Assembly (NCBI RefSeq): GCF_018598175.1
Contig: NZ_JAHESE010000004.1
Location: forward strand, 186,001 to 250,000
Source: Dawidia cretensis
Lineage (GTDB): Bacteria; Bacteroidota; Bacteroidia; Cytophagales; Cyclobacteriaceae
Direction: 5' to 3'
Length of the DNA: 64,000 nucleotides
Shown here: in pieces, positions 27,396 through 36,559 of the stretch
Layout: each line of letters opens with the position of its first letter
Numbering within the stretch: the stretch's first letter is position 1
Made by a program: the position numbers and the translations under genes
The notes under the pieces: model-generated
Database searches by the model: none
Seen by the model: only the letters and a program-made list of their open reading frames with translations
Told to the model about the DNA's origin: nothing

Positions 27396-29870
27396 ATGCA
27401 GTATCCGGTTCTTGAGACACTTCCGGCCCTTCGTACGAGGCTTGCCGAATCTAACATCGCTATCCTTCAGGCGCCCCCAGGCGCCGGTAAATCCACTGTG
27501 CTGCCGCTGGAGCTGCTGGATGAGCCCTGGCTGCAAGGCAAAAAGATTATTATGCTGGAGCCACGCCGCCTGGCTGCCCGGTCGGTGGCACAGCGCATGG
27601 CCAGCCTGCGTCAGGAAAGTGTAGGCGATACCATCGGCTACCGCGTACGGTTCGAAACCCGTGTCGGCAAACATACCCGCATTGAAGTAGTGACCGAGGG
27701 CATCCTCACCCGCATGCTGCAAACCGACAACAACCTGGAAGAAGTCGGCCTGTTGATCTTTGATGAATTCCACGAGCGGAGCTTGCACGCCGACCTGGCA
27801 TTGGCCCTGGCGTTGCAGGCGCAACAGCTGCTGCGTGACGATCTGCGCATCCTCATTATGTCGGCGACGCTCGACGGCGATTATCTCTCGGCTTTGCTCA
27901 AGGCGCCGATCATTACTTCTACCGGACGGCAATACCCGGTGGCCATTCGCTATAGCCTGGACGATGACTTTGTACCCATTGCCACCCGCATGGCGAAAGC
28001 CATCCGCCGTGCCCTGCGCGACGAGGAGGGAGACATACTTGCCTTCCTGCCCGGTGCCGGTGAGATCAACCGCGTACAGTCCCTGCTGGAAGAGGAGGGG
28101 GTAAATGCAAGCCTGCACCCGCTCTATGGCGACCTGCCTTTTCAGAAACAACAAGAAGCCATCCTGCCGCACCCTGCGGGCCGGCGCAAAATCGTCATCG
28201 CGACATCGATTGCCGAAACATCATTGACCATTGAGGGCGTTCGTATTGTGATCGACTGCGGGTTGGCGCGCGTACCAAAGTTTGATCCGCGCAGCGGTCT
28301 GACGCGACTCGACACCGTGCGTGTTACCAAAGATGCGGCTGACCAGCGTGCCGGTCGTGCGGGTCGTCTGACTGCCGGTACATGCTATAGACTGTGGACG
28401 GAGTCAATCCAGGCCACCCTCCTCGCAAACCGTACCCCCGAGATACTCGAAGCCGACCTCGCACCCCTTGTACTGGAACTGAGCCAGTGGGGTGTGCGCG
28501 ACATGCGAGACCTTACGTGGGCTACCATACCGCCGGCCGGTACAGTGAACCAGGCGAAGGAATTGCTACAAGCGCTGGGCGCGACAAACGAAGGTATCAT
28601 CACCAGCCGCGGACGGGAAATGTTAAAGTTGCCGACGCATCCGCGTATAGCCCACTTGTTACTGGAAGCCGCGGCCGATAAACAGGTGGCCCTGGCCGCG
28701 GATATCGCCGCGCTGATGGAAGAGCGTGACCCGCTTCCCAAAGAGGCAGGGGCCGACCTGGCATTGCGAATAGAGGCACTGCGCAAATGGCGCAACAGAG
28801 AAAAATCTTTCGCCGACCGCGGTGTGTTGGAGCGCGTAGAAAAGCTTGCGGCCAACTGGCGCCGGATGCTAAAGGTCGAGGAAGACAATATCATTCCAAA
28901 AGATGAAACGATCGGCCGGCTGTTGCTGGCGGCCTACCCCGAGCGTGTTGCCCAACAGCAGGGCAAAAACAGTGAGCGCTACAAGCTGGCCAACGGCCGC
29001 ATAGCCAAACTGGCGGACCACGACCCGCTGCACCGTGAGACATGGTTGTGCGTGGCACAGCTGGATGCCGGCAGCGGCGAAGGCAAGATCTTTCTCGCGA
29101 CGGCTGTCAACCCGGCCGACCTGGTCGCCCAGGCACGCGCGCAGGAAGTAGTGCGGTGGGACGACGAGCGCAAAGCCGTGGTCGGCAACCTCGAAAAGCG
29201 CGTAGGCACCCTGTTGCTGGAAAGTAAACCGTTGGCCCAGGTGTCCGATGAAAACCGCGTGACCGTCATTTGCCACTATATACGCGACAAGGGCTTGAAA
29301 GCCATCGGCTGGGACGAAGCGCAACAAGCCTGGCAGGCCCGTGTCATGAGCCTGAAACAGTGGCGCCCCGAAGAGGCATGGCCCGACGTGCAGGACGAGG
29401 CTTTACTCGAAACACTCGAGGTATGGCTCGCGCCATTCCTGACGGGCCTGTCGCGTCTGAGTGAATTGCAACGACTGAACTGGCACGATATACTTCCCTC
29501 GCTATTACCCTGGGAGCTTAGCAGCCGACTGGATACATTGGCCCCCGTACGTATACCGGTACCGAGTGGATCGATGATCCAGTTACAGTATTTTGTAGAC
29601 GGACGTTTCCCGGTGATAGAGGTACGGCTACAAGAAATGTTTGGATTATTGGAAACACCCTCAATCAATGAAGGGCGCACGAAAGTGCTGCTACATTTAC
29701 TTTCCCCAGGATATAAACCTGTGCAGGTAACACAAGATCTAAAGAGCTTCTGGCAGACAACGTACCACGAAGTACGAAAAGAGCTACGCATGCGCTACCC
29801 GCGCCACCACTGGCCCGAAGACCCCTGGACAGCGGAGGCCGTGAGAGGCGCGAAGCGGCGGACTTCTTGA
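27396..29870 (+). CDS. hrpB: ATP-dependent DEAH-type helicase HrpB
   Basis: An 824-residue RNA-helicase-family protein. Motif I is APPGAGKST near residue 25, motif II is DEFH (LIFDEFHERS) near 128, motif III SAT, and motif VI is QRAGRAGR near 320; these are followed by HA2 and OB-like regions and the C-terminal domain typical of HrpB. In proteobacteria HrpB has a poorly defined RNA-related role, and nothing here narrows it. The frame can be extended upstream to a GTG at 27372, but the ATG at 27396 (MQYPVLETLPALR) matches the family start. It lies 45 bases after the ceramidase-like gene, and a bidirectional hairpin follows. Confidence 0.9.
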   Translation: MQYPVLETLPALRTRLAESNIAILQAPPGAGKSTVLPLELLDEPWLQGKKIIMLEPRRLAARSVAQRMASLRQESVGDTIGYRVRFETRVGKHTRIEVVTEGILTRMLQTDNNLEEVGLLIFDEFHERSLHADLALALALQAQQLLRDDLRILIMSATLDGDYLSALLKAPIITSTGRQYPVAIRYSLDDDFVPIATRMAKAIRRALRDEEGDILAFLPGAGEINRVQSLLEEEGVNASLHPLYGDLPFQKQQEAILPHPAGRRKIVIATSIAETSLTIEGVRIVIDCGLARVPKFDPRSGLTRLDTVRVTKDAADQRAGRAGRLTAGTCYRLWTESIQATLLANRTPEILEADLAPLVLELSQWGVRDMRDLTWATIPPAGTVNQAKELLQALGATNEGIITSRGREMLKLPTHPRIAHLLLEAAADKQVALAADIAALMEERDPLPKEAGADLALRIEALRKWRNREKSFADRGVLERVEKLAANWRRMLKVEEDNIIPKDETIGRLLLAAYPERVAQQQGKNSERYKLANGRIAKLADHDPLHRETWLCVAQLDAGSGEGKIFLATAVNPADLVAQARAQEVVRWDDERKAVVGNLEKRVGTLLLESKPLAQVSDENRVTVICHYIRDKGLKAIGWDEAQQAWQARVMSLKQWRPEEAWPDVQDEALLETLEVWLAPFLTGLSRLSELQRLNWHDILPSLLPWELSSRLDTLAPVRIPVPSGSMIQLQYFVDGRFPVIEVRLQEMFGLLETPSINEGRTKVLLHLLSPGYKPVQVTQDLKSFWQTTYHEVRKELRMRYPRHHWPEDPWTAEAVRGAKRRTS

Positions 29871-29956
29871 CAGCTTGTAAGAACGACAAGGGGAGTCGCA
29901 ATACGGGGGCTGGCGCAAGTTTAAGCGCCCAGTTTGGCTTTAACGTCGCTGAAAAC

Positions 29957-29985
29957 AAAAGGCCCCGGTCATAACCGAGGCCTTT
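29957..29985. terminator. Bidirectional terminator between hrpB and the efflux operon
   Basis: Stem AAAGGCC-c-CGGT / ACCG-a-GGCCTTT (29958-29969 and 29974-29985) with loop CATA and a single C/A mismatch. T tracts are present on both strands (TTTACATTTT on plus, TTTTGTTTTC on minus), fitting two convergent transcripts. Confidence 0.8.
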
Positions 29986-30006
29986 ACATTTTATACAGAC
30001 TATAAA

Positions 30007-33000
30007 CTATATCCGCGGAGGTATAAGCTTATACACCACCGGCGTCACAATCCGCGACAGCAGCGTCGAGCTGATCAACCCACCAATCAACACCACCGCC
30101 AGCGGCGAGATCAACGGATTAACCGACAACGCAATCGGCATCAAACCACCGATAGCCGTCAGCGATGTCAACACAATCGGCAGGAACCGTACTTCACCGG
30201 CTTCACGAATTGCATCATCCACCGACTTACCCTGCTGACGCAGCTGATTGGTGAAGTCCACGAGGAGAATAGAATTCTTTACCTCGACACCCGCCAGCGC
30301 AATCAACCCAACGATGGCGATAAACGATAAAGTGTTACCTGTTACCAACAAACCGATAACCGCACCCACAATGCCCAGCGGAATTACACTCAATACAATC
30401 AGCAGGCTCTTGAATGTCTTGAACATCAACAACAATACCGCTACGAACAGAAACACGGTTACGATAATGATCGTGCCCAGGCCTCCGAACGACTCCTGGC
30501 TGGCTTCTACATCGCCGCCCATGCGGTAGCTATAGCCGGCGGGCAATTTCATGTGGTCCATCTTATTGATGACTTCCGTAATGACCCGATCGGCGAGGTA
30601 GCCTTTTTCAACGAATGACGAGATGGCCACGATGCGGATTTTGTCGTAATGGTCAATGCTGACAGGAGAGGTCTCCAGCTTCAACTCGGCAATTTGCGCC
30701 AACGGTATAGCGCCGCCGCTCCGGTTGTTGACGAAGAGGTTGTCGAGCGATGCGAGTGTGGCACGTTCTTGCTTGGGTGTGGTAACGACGATGTCGTAGT
30801 CCTCACCATCGCTGTCGGAGAAGCTGCCCAAGTTCAGGCCGGCCACGGCCAGGCGTACGGTGCGGTCGATGTCTACGGTGCTGATCCCCGCCATGCGTGA
30901 TTTCTCCTGATTGATGTCGACGCGGATGTTACTCATCAAATTGCTGACGGGATTGGTCACATAGATGGTACCTTCTGTTTGCTTCAGCATCGTCTCTACA
31001 CGACCAGCCAGTACGCGAAGGGTATCGAGGTTGTCGCCAAAGAGACGTACTTCGACTGGGGCCAGCACGGGCGGGCCTTGTTCAAAGTTCTTCACTTCGA
31101 TCTTCGCGCCGGGATAGTATTTAAACTTGTCGCGCAGCGAATTGATGATGGCCATTTTTGTGTCTACCGGGGCGTGATCGTCGAGTTGTACGAACGTCTG
31201 CGAGAAGTCGGTACGCTCGTTTTCCTGGATCACGTTGTAGTATACGCGCGGGTTACCACGGCCTACGTTGGTAGCGAAGAATTTTACCTCGGGAATGGTA
31301 TCCAGCGTAGCTTCCACATAGCGCGATACCGAATCCGTTTGCTCGAGGCTGGTTTGCAGCGGCGTAATGGTGTTGATCAGGAACTGTGGCTTTTCCGACG
31401 ACGGGAAGATGCTAAAGCCGATCACGGGAAAGAGTTGCAAAGAGCCAAAGAAGATAACACCAGCAATGATCAGTGTAGCAATGGGATGCTTCAGGGCCTT
31501 ATCCAGCAGACGTGCATAGCTGCCCGAGATGAGGCGCTGCAATGCTTTCAGGAAGATGTTCTCACCGGTGTGGTTCTTGAGCAGACGACTGGACAGGAAG
31601 GGTATTACCGTCAGCGATACAATCATGGATGCAAAGACACCAAAGATTACAGCCAGGGGCAGACCACGTATAAAGTCTCCCGCTGCTTCAGGAAGGAATA
31701 CCAGGGGCAGGAAAGCGATAATCAGCGTGGCGGTACAGCCAATGACCGCGAGGCCTATTTGACTTGTGCCCTTGATCGTGGCTTCCAGGCGAGAGTGACC
31801 TTCGCGCATCCAACGTTCGATGTTTTCCACCACCACAATGCTGTCGTCCACCAACAAGCCCAACGCTACCACTAAGCCTACAATGCTAAGCTGGTTCAGA
31901 CTGATGCCAAAGAGGTTGAGCATTACCAGGCCGACGGCCAGCGACAGTGGGATGGAGATCATGACGATAATAGCGGCTCTCCAGCCCAGCGGTAATAAGG
32001 TAATAGATACAAGCAAGATGGCGATCAGGAAGTCCATGCCGAGGCCGCCCAAGCGCTTGTTGACGTTGTCGGCCTGGTCGAAGTTTTGGACCATGGCGAT
32101 GTTGCCGGGTAAGGTCTTGGCGAACTTCTCCAATACCGGTGCGTAGATCTCTTTTGTACTGGAGATGTTGAACCCGGGCTTTTGCGCCGCGACGACAAAT
32201 ACACTGCGATGGCCGTTCAGACGTGTACTGTGATTACTTTCTTCAAAGGTCAGGTAAGCATCGGCTACATCGCGCAGCAAGATGTTGTGATTGTTGGCGG
32301 TGAAGACAATCGTGTTTTTAATTTCGTCCAGCGAGGTATAGTTGCCGCTGGTTTTAATGTTGATCGATTTGCTGCCCGCCACGACACTACCACCCGGTAT
32401 ATTGGCCATCTCACTTTGAATGCTGCCGGTAATGGCTTCCAGCGGAATATGCATTTGCGCAATCTTTTCCAACCGCAGGTCCACGCGCACGATCTGTTCG
32501 GGAAGGCCGTGGATCTCCACGTTCTTCAACGGCGATAATCGCTCCAGCTCGTCTTGCAGGTTTTCAGCGTATTCTTTCATGCGGCTGCGCGAGGCATTGT
32601 CCGACACCAGGGCTACCTGCAGGACGTTTACATCCGAAGGCTGGAACTTCATGATGTCGATGCTATAGATATCGCGGGGCAATTCCTGGCGCAGGCTCCC
32701 GATCTCGCGCACCATTTCCTGGTACTTGTCATCGGGGTCGGTTTCGTATTTGTAGATCACGTTCACCACGGCCAGGCCGTCTTTAATGGTGGTCTTGATC
32801 TTTTTGATATCGTCCAATTCGTGAATGCGTTCTTCCATCGGATCGACCACCAGTTCTTCCATATCCTTCGGACTGGTGCCGGGGTATACTACGATGACAG
32901 AGAACTGCGGCGATTCGGTTTCAGGGTCTTCACCCCGGGGCATGGTCAGCAGCGTGGTGATGCCCACGGCAGCGGCCATTAAGAACATGATCAGCGTAAA

Positions 33001-33036
33001 CTGATAATTCCTGACAGCGTATTCAGAGATCTTCAT
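30007..33036 (-). CDS. RND efflux pump inner-membrane permease
   Basis: A 1009-residue AcrB/HAE1-type resistance-nodulation-division transporter that uses the proton gradient to drive export through a tripartite pump. The N-terminal helix (MKISEYAVRNYQFTLIMF) is followed by a large periplasmic loop, then helices with GLLVDDSIVVVENIERW near residue 405, which carries the Asp pair of the proton relay. The second half repeats the layout, with GVEVKNSILLVDF near 925. Length is normal for the family. Substrates cannot be told from sequence. It is the last gene of a TetR-TolC-adaptor-permease operon, starting 5 bases after the adaptor stop. Confidence 0.92.
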   Translation of the reverse strand: MKISEYAVRNYQFTLIMFLMAAAVGITTLLTMPRGEDPETESPQFSVIVVYPGTSPKDMEELVVDPMEERIHELDDIKKIKTTIKDGLAVVNVIYKYETDPDDKYQEMVREIGSLRQELPRDIYSIDIMKFQPSDVNVLQVALVSDNASRSRMKEYAENLQDELERLSPLKNVEIHGLPEQIVRVDLRLEKIAQMHIPLEAITGSIQSEMANIPGGSVVAGSKSINIKTSGNYTSLDEIKNTIVFTANNHNILLRDVADAYLTFEESNHSTRLNGHRSVFVVAAQKPGFNISSTKEIYAPVLEKFAKTLPGNIAMVQNFDQADNVNKRLGGLGMDFLIAILLVSITLLPLGWRAAIIVMISIPLSLAVGLVMLNLFGISLNQLSIVGLVVALGLLVDDSIVVVENIERWMREGHSRLEATIKGTSQIGLAVIGCTATLIIAFLPLVFLPEAAGDFIRGLPLAVIFGVFASMIVSLTVIPFLSSRLLKNHTGENIFLKALQRLISGSYARLLDKALKHPIATLIIAGVIFFGSLQLFPVIGFSIFPSSEKPQFLINTITPLQTSLEQTDSVSRYVEATLDTIPEVKFFATNVGRGNPRVYYNVIQENERTDFSQTFVQLDDHAPVDTKMAIINSLRDKFKYYPGAKIEVKNFEQGPPVLAPVEVRLFGDNLDTLRVLAGRVETMLKQTEGTIYVTNPVSNLMSNIRVDINQEKSRMAGISTVDIDRTVRLAVAGLNLGSFSDSDGEDYDIVVTTPKQERATLASLDNLFVNNRSGGAIPLAQIAELKLETSPVSIDHYDKIRIVAISSFVEKGYLADRVITEVINKMDHMKLPAGYSYRMGGDVEASQESFGGLGTIIIVTVFLFVAVLLLMFKTFKSLLIVLSVIPLGIVGAVIGLLVTGNTLSFIAIVGLIALAGVEVKNSILLVDFTNQLRQQGKSVDDAIREAGEVRFLPIVLTSLTAIGGLMPIALSVNPLISPLAVVLIGGLISSTLLSRIVTPVVYKLIPPRI

Positions 33037-33041
33037 ATAGC

Positions 33042-34106
33042 TTACGGTATAATGGTGATAGGAGAGTTGTCGGACAGGTATGCGCTGCCGGAGATGATCA
33101 GCTTGCCGGCATCTTCCAGGCCGCCGCGAATGTTGATGTGCTGGCCGTCAAAGGAGGCCACCGTAACGCGTTGCTTATGGGCGGTTTTATCGTCGCGTGT
33201 AACAAAGACAAATCCTTCGTCGCCACTGGCATCGAGCACGCTTTCATAGGGCACCGACCAGAAGGTATTGGTTTGTGCGGATTGGATCTTCGCCGAGCCA
33301 AACATGCCGGTAGCCAGGCGTGCTTTGGTAGCGTCCAGACGAAGCTCTACTGTAAAGGTGCCGGTCTGGCGATCTACGGTTTCAGACTTCCGGGAAATAA
33401 GGGCGGGGAACGATTGATCCGGAAAGGCATCGATGGAGATCGTGGCTTTTTCTCCGACCTTCAGCAGTGCCCATTGTTTATCGCTCACACTTACTTTCAG
33501 GACCCAGTTGCCATTGGACGTAACGTTACACTGCAGGGCCCGTTCGCCTACGCCTACTACCTGGCCGGGATTGATAAACTTGCTTAATACATAACCGTTG
33601 CCGGCAGCCCGTATCTCCGCGTGGCTCTTGTTAAAGCGGGCGGCAGCGAGCTGTTCGCGTGCTACGTCCAGCGCGGTTTGGGAGTTCTGCCATTGTTCCA
33701 GGGTAGCGACGCTGTCGTGGTACAAGTGGCTGGTGCGTTCGTAGTCGCGCTGGGCTTTCTCAAAGCCGTGGCGTGCCTGTGCTACCGTGGCGTCGATCTC
33801 GGTTTGGTCGAGTATTGCCAGCAGTTGCCCTTTCCTGACGGCGTCACCTTCTTTGACCAGCACGCGGCTGACCACGCCGCCGATCTTAAAGCTCAGGATC
33901 GACTCGTCTTCGGTACTCAGCTGACCAGAGGCAATGACGGCGGCAGCGGAAGAGCTTTTCTCCAGGGCCATGACTTTCACGGGCACGGCCTCGGAGCGGG
34001 ACGGAATGCTGCGGGTGTTTCCCTTGCTGTCAGAGCAAGCCTGCACCGCGGCCAGGATGGCGATGAACGCCAGGGAAGAAAGAAAGGATGTACGGATACG
34101 TTTCAT
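33042..34106 (-). CDS. RND efflux periplasmic adaptor (membrane fusion protein)
   Basis: A 354-residue lipoprotein; the N-terminus ends LAAVQAC, giving a lipobox with Cys at about residue 24. GVVSRVLVKEGDAVRKGQLL is the first lipoyl half near residue 75, followed by an alpha-helical hairpin (residues about 105-155), the second lipoyl half (AAGNGYVLSKFINPGQVV) and beta-barrel plus membrane-proximal domains. It joins the permease to the TolC-like channel. It starts 29 bases after the channel gene stop and ends 5 bases before the permease start. Confidence 0.92.
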   Translation of the reverse strand: MKRIRTSFLSSLAFIAILAAVQACSDSKGNTRSIPSRSEAVPVKVMALEKSSSAAAVIASGQLSTEDESILSFKIGGVVSRVLVKEGDAVRKGQLLAILDQTEIDATVAQARHGFEKAQRDYERTSHLYHDSVATLEQWQNSQTALDVAREQLAAARFNKSHAEIRAAGNGYVLSKFINPGQVVGVGERALQCNVTSNGNWVLKVSVSDKQWALLKVGEKATISIDAFPDQSFPALISRKSETVDRQTGTFTVELRLDATKARLATGMFGSAKIQSAQTNTFWSVPYESVLDASGDEGFVFVTRDDKTAHKQRVTVASFDGQHINIRGGLEDAGKLIISGSAYLSDNSPITIIP

Positions 34107-34135
34107 AATGCGTATGTTGAGGTCGTTAGAATCGG

Positions 34136-35509
34136 TTAGTTTGAAGTGAAGGCGTAGGAAGCTGTTTCGCGTTCCAGTCGTGCTATGGCGCGCAGCACGT
34201 CAAAGGTGCGCAGGTTGAGCTGCAGGGCGGAGGCCGTCAACTGGTTGCGGGCATCGAGAAACTCGATCAGGCTGTTTACACCTTGTTGGTATCCTTTTTC
34301 GATCAGTGTAAAGTAGCTCTGGGCCGAGCGTTGTTGCTGGTGCGCGGCCTGCAGGTTTTGCGTGGCAGTTTGCAAGTCATTCTGAGCGATCGATGTAGCA
34401 AGCTCCAGCTGGCGCGTGGTATTGTTCAGCTCAAGCTCTGTCTTGTGCAGCTCGTGTTGATATTGGCGAATGGTATAACCGTTGCGGAAGCCTTGAAAGA
34501 GTGGCAAAGAGAGTTGTACACCCACCAGGTAGTACCGCGAGTCGTTGTTGAACTCCCAATGTGTAGCCTGCGAGCCAAGGTCCAGGAATGCGCTAAGCTT
34601 CGGCACGCGGTTGAGACGGGTCATGCGAATCTGCGATTGATTGATAGACCTTGCCGTGCGCAGCATGGAAAGCTCTTCGCGCGCGGCAGCATCGTGCTCC
34701 ACCGAGTCGGGCAGCGGCACACTCATGACGGCCGTGTCTACGGTGACGATACTTTCAAGGGATTTGTTCAGCAGGAAGTTGAAATAGCGGCGAGCGTTCT
34801 CCGCCGTATTGTTGGCACTGTTCAGGTCGGCGCGCAGACGGTCGGCTTCACTGCGCGACCGCAGCAGGTTGGCGGGAAGCCCTTTGCCGTTGCGTGTCAG
34901 CGATTCATTTATTTCTACATTCTTGTTTACCAGCACCAGCCCGCTTTCATAGATCTTTACCGCCTCGATCGCTGCCAGGTAGTCGTAGTACGAGCGTTTA
35001 ATGTCGAACACCAGCTGGCGTTTATAGGCGTCGACCTCAAATTGTTTGAGCACCACCTGGTCGTGCTGAATGGCGCGGTTCATATACAGGTCGGTGTTTA
35101 TCAACGGGAGGGATGTGCGCACCTTGGCGTCGTAGAAGTCGTGGGGAAAGAAGTTCTGGCTGACGTTCTGCACTTGCGGAAAGGCGTCACTGCCGGTAAG
35201 CTGGTTCAACGATGAGTACACGGGATTGAGCAGATCGCCTATGGGGATGTCGATGCTCCGGCCGCCTTTGCCCGAGGTATAGTCGCCCTGCAAGGTGACC
35301 GACGGAAGGAAGTACGTGCGCGCAATGCGCAGGGAGTTTTCGGCTTGCAGCAGCGAAATGTTCCGCTGCTGAAGCACGACGTTGCTACGCAGTCCCTCGG
35401 CCACGTAGGCGTCGAGCACCGGCTGAGCGTACACACCGGCCGGAAGAAGGGCTACCAGCAGCAGGAGCCAGTAATTCCGGAGAGCCTTGAAGGGTGTTGA
35501 AATGTTCAT
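34136..35509 (-). CDS. TolC-family outer membrane efflux channel
   Basis: A 457-residue exported protein with signal peptide ending LPAGVYA. The rest is the duplicated helical-hairpin layout of outer membrane efflux proteins: long amphipathic helices (ENARRYFNFLL; ELNNTTRQLELATSIAQNDL) and two strand-rich segments around residues 60-125 and 290-335. It should form the outer membrane duct of the RND pump encoded downstream. A candidate TetR operator lies just upstream, between 35521 and 35535, so the structural genes may have their own regulated promoter in addition to read-through from the tetR gene. Confidence 0.9.
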   Translation of the reverse strand: MNISTPFKALRNYWLLLLVALLPAGVYAQPVLDAYVAEGLRSNVVLQQRNISLLQAENSLRIARTYFLPSVTLQGDYTSGKGGRSIDIPIGDLLNPVYSSLNQLTGSDAFPQVQNVSQNFFPHDFYDAKVRTSLPLINTDLYMNRAIQHDQVVLKQFEVDAYKRQLVFDIKRSYYDYLAAIEAVKIYESGLVLVNKNVEINESLTRNGKGLPANLLRSRSEADRLRADLNSANNTAENARRYFNFLLNKSLESIVTVDTAVMSVPLPDSVEHDAAAREELSMLRTARSINQSQIRMTRLNRVPKLSAFLDLGSQATHWEFNNDSRYYLVGVQLSLPLFQGFRNGYTIRQYQHELHKTELELNNTTRQLELATSIAQNDLQTATQNLQAAHQQQRSAQSYFTLIEKGYQQGVNSLIEFLDARNQLTASALQLNLRTFDVLRAIARLERETASYAFTSN

Positions 35510-35520
35510 CGGTTATTTAG

Positions 35521-35535
35521 TTTACACTGTTAAGT
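35521..35535. promoter_or_regulatory. Candidate second TetR operator, upstream of the tolC-like gene
   Basis: TTTACACTGTTAAGT on the plus strand differs by one base from TTTACACCGTTAAGT, which is the minus-strand reading of 36199-36213 in front of the tetR gene. It lies 12 bases upstream of the tolC-like start and just downstream of a weak AAAATTTG -7-like element, so a bound repressor would block the transcription start. Functional meaning is inferred from the repeat and its position. Confidence 0.5.
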
Positions 35536-35556
35536 CGTAAGACAAATTTTTTTAGT

Positions 35557-36180
35557 CTAGCGGGGTGGATTCATTTTTTCTAAAATGTGCAGTACCTGGG
35601 CGGTAGCCTTGGCGACGATATTTTCATGCGTAGCATTACTGAGCACCTTGCTGCATCGGCCACGGATCTCCAGGCTGCAGATGCCATGTACCATCGACCA
35701 GACGGTGTAGGAGAGGACCTCGGCGTCCATACCCTCGAAATATCCGATCGCCTGGCAGTCGCGGATAGTCTGCAGCAGAAAGCCAAAGGCACTGTCGCCT
35801 TCCGTCCATTCCTCTTTCTGCAACGCGTTCATGGGCGCGGGCATGGTAAACATCAGGTCGTAAAACTCGGTATTTTCCATAGCGAAGGTGGTATAGACCT
35901 TCGCCAGGGCCTTCAGGCGCTCGAAAGGGTTAGAAACGTGCTCCAGGGGCCGCATGAACTGCCGCAGCAGTGCGAAGCCTTCCTGGTGCAGGGCATAAAA
36001 GACATCGTCCTTGTCCTTAAAATAGAGGTAGATTGTCGTTGGGGAGTATTCGATCTTGTCGGCAATGTTGCGGATAGACGTCTGCTCATAGCCTTGCTCC
36101 AGGAACAACATACGCGCCGCGTCCAGGATCTTGGCCCGTAACTCGATTTTCTGACGTTCTTTTCTCTCGGCGATGGACAT
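35557..36180 (-). CDS. TetR/AcrR-family repressor of the efflux operon
   Basis: A 207-residue regulator. Residues about 10-60 are the TetR helix-turn-helix (AKILDAARMLFLEQGYEQTSIRNIADKI, then YSPTTIYLYF); the remaining helices form the ligand-binding and dimer domain. It is first in the operon, 47 bases before the tolC-like gene, and therefore probably senses pump substrates and represses both itself and the pump. Two near-identical candidate operators flank it, one upstream over its own promoter and one before the tolC-like gene. Confidence 0.88.
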   Translation of the reverse strand: MSIAERKERQKIELRAKILDAARMLFLEQGYEQTSIRNIADKIEYSPTTIYLYFKDKDDVFYALHQEGFALLRQFMRPLEHVSNPFERLKALAKVYTTFAMENTEFYDLMFTMPAPMNALQKEEWTEGDSAFGFLLQTIRDCQAIGYFEGMDAEVLSYTVWSMVHGICSLEIRGRCSKVLSNATHENIVAKATAQVLHILEKMNPPR

Positions 36181-36192
36181 ATTGTTCAGCGG

Positions 36193-36221
36193 TTACTTAC
36201 TTAACGGTGTAAAGTTAGTTA
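36193..36221. promoter_or_regulatory. Candidate TetR operator over the tetR promoter
   Basis: Imperfect inverted repeat TTACTTACTTAAC-GGT-GTAAAGTTAGTTA; 10 of 13 arm positions pair. It overlaps the predicted -7 element of the tetR gene (36210-36217) and contains a 15-base core repeated before the tolC-like gene. Autorepression by the adjacent TetR protein is the simplest explanation. Confidence 0.55.
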
Positions 36222-36240
36222 TGGTTGCAAAGAAAACCAA
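36210..36240 (-). promoter_or_regulatory. Promoter of the tetR-tolC-adaptor-RND operon
   Basis: On the minus strand a TTG (36238-36240) is followed after 20 bases by TAACTTTA (36210-36217), one mismatch from the Bacteroidota TAnnTTTG -7 element. The predicted transcription start would fall about 20-25 bases upstream of the tetR start codon. Confidence 0.5.
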
Positions 36241-36415
36241 TAAAGATTCCTTCACTGGCAGATCACTGTTCACCCCGTGTTTTGGGGTAAATGACAAGCC
36301 AGATCGGCAAAGATGCTCAGAAGAACGGAGAGAGGCGGGGCTTTTTCAGGAAAAATGACGGTTTGAGAGATAAACGGTAGGGCAAAAGCGACTTTGTGTT
36401 CGATGTGGGGGTGTT

Positions 36416-36493
36416 TTGAAATAGAATTGTAATAGCCCTATAAGGCTATTACAATTCTATTTCAATGCTATATCAATTCTATTTCGATGCTAT
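36416..36493. repeat. Perfect 22-bp inverted repeat plus 20-bp direct repeat
   Basis: Bases 36416-36437 and 36444-36465 are perfect reverse complements around the loop CTATAA. The right arm's end is then reused: CAATTCTATTTCAATGCTAT (36452-36471) recurs as CAATTCTATTTCGATGCTAT (36474-36493), one mismatch, two bases apart. The block is far more AT-rich than its surroundings. It lies downstream of the TehA-like gene, but neither side has a T tract, so it is not a standard terminator. It may be a regulator site or a remnant miniature element. Confidence 0.75.
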
Positions 36494-36559
36494 TATATAT
36501 GCGAAGTATCCCCCTTTATGCTATGAATTTGGCGAAAAGTGAGCGCCCGCAACGAACAG

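Larger units (their letters stand above)
36181..36559. other. Intergenic region between tetR and the TehA-like gene
   Basis: No credible gene in these 379 bases. The part near tetR holds its promoter and operator. The part from 36416 to 36493 is an AT-rich repeat block described separately. The middle (36245-36410) shows nothing I can name. Confidence 0.6.

Noticed and set aside
30979-31875. 298-codon plus-strand frame
   Set aside because: Antisense to the RND permease; no recognisable protein features.
34283-35215. 310-codon plus-strand frame
   Set aside because: Antisense to the TolC-family gene, which has a signal peptide and the expected helical pattern.
36173-36358. 61-codon frame in the tetR upstream region
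   Set aside because: It overlaps the tetR start and promoter and has no hydrophobic, repeat or motif signature.
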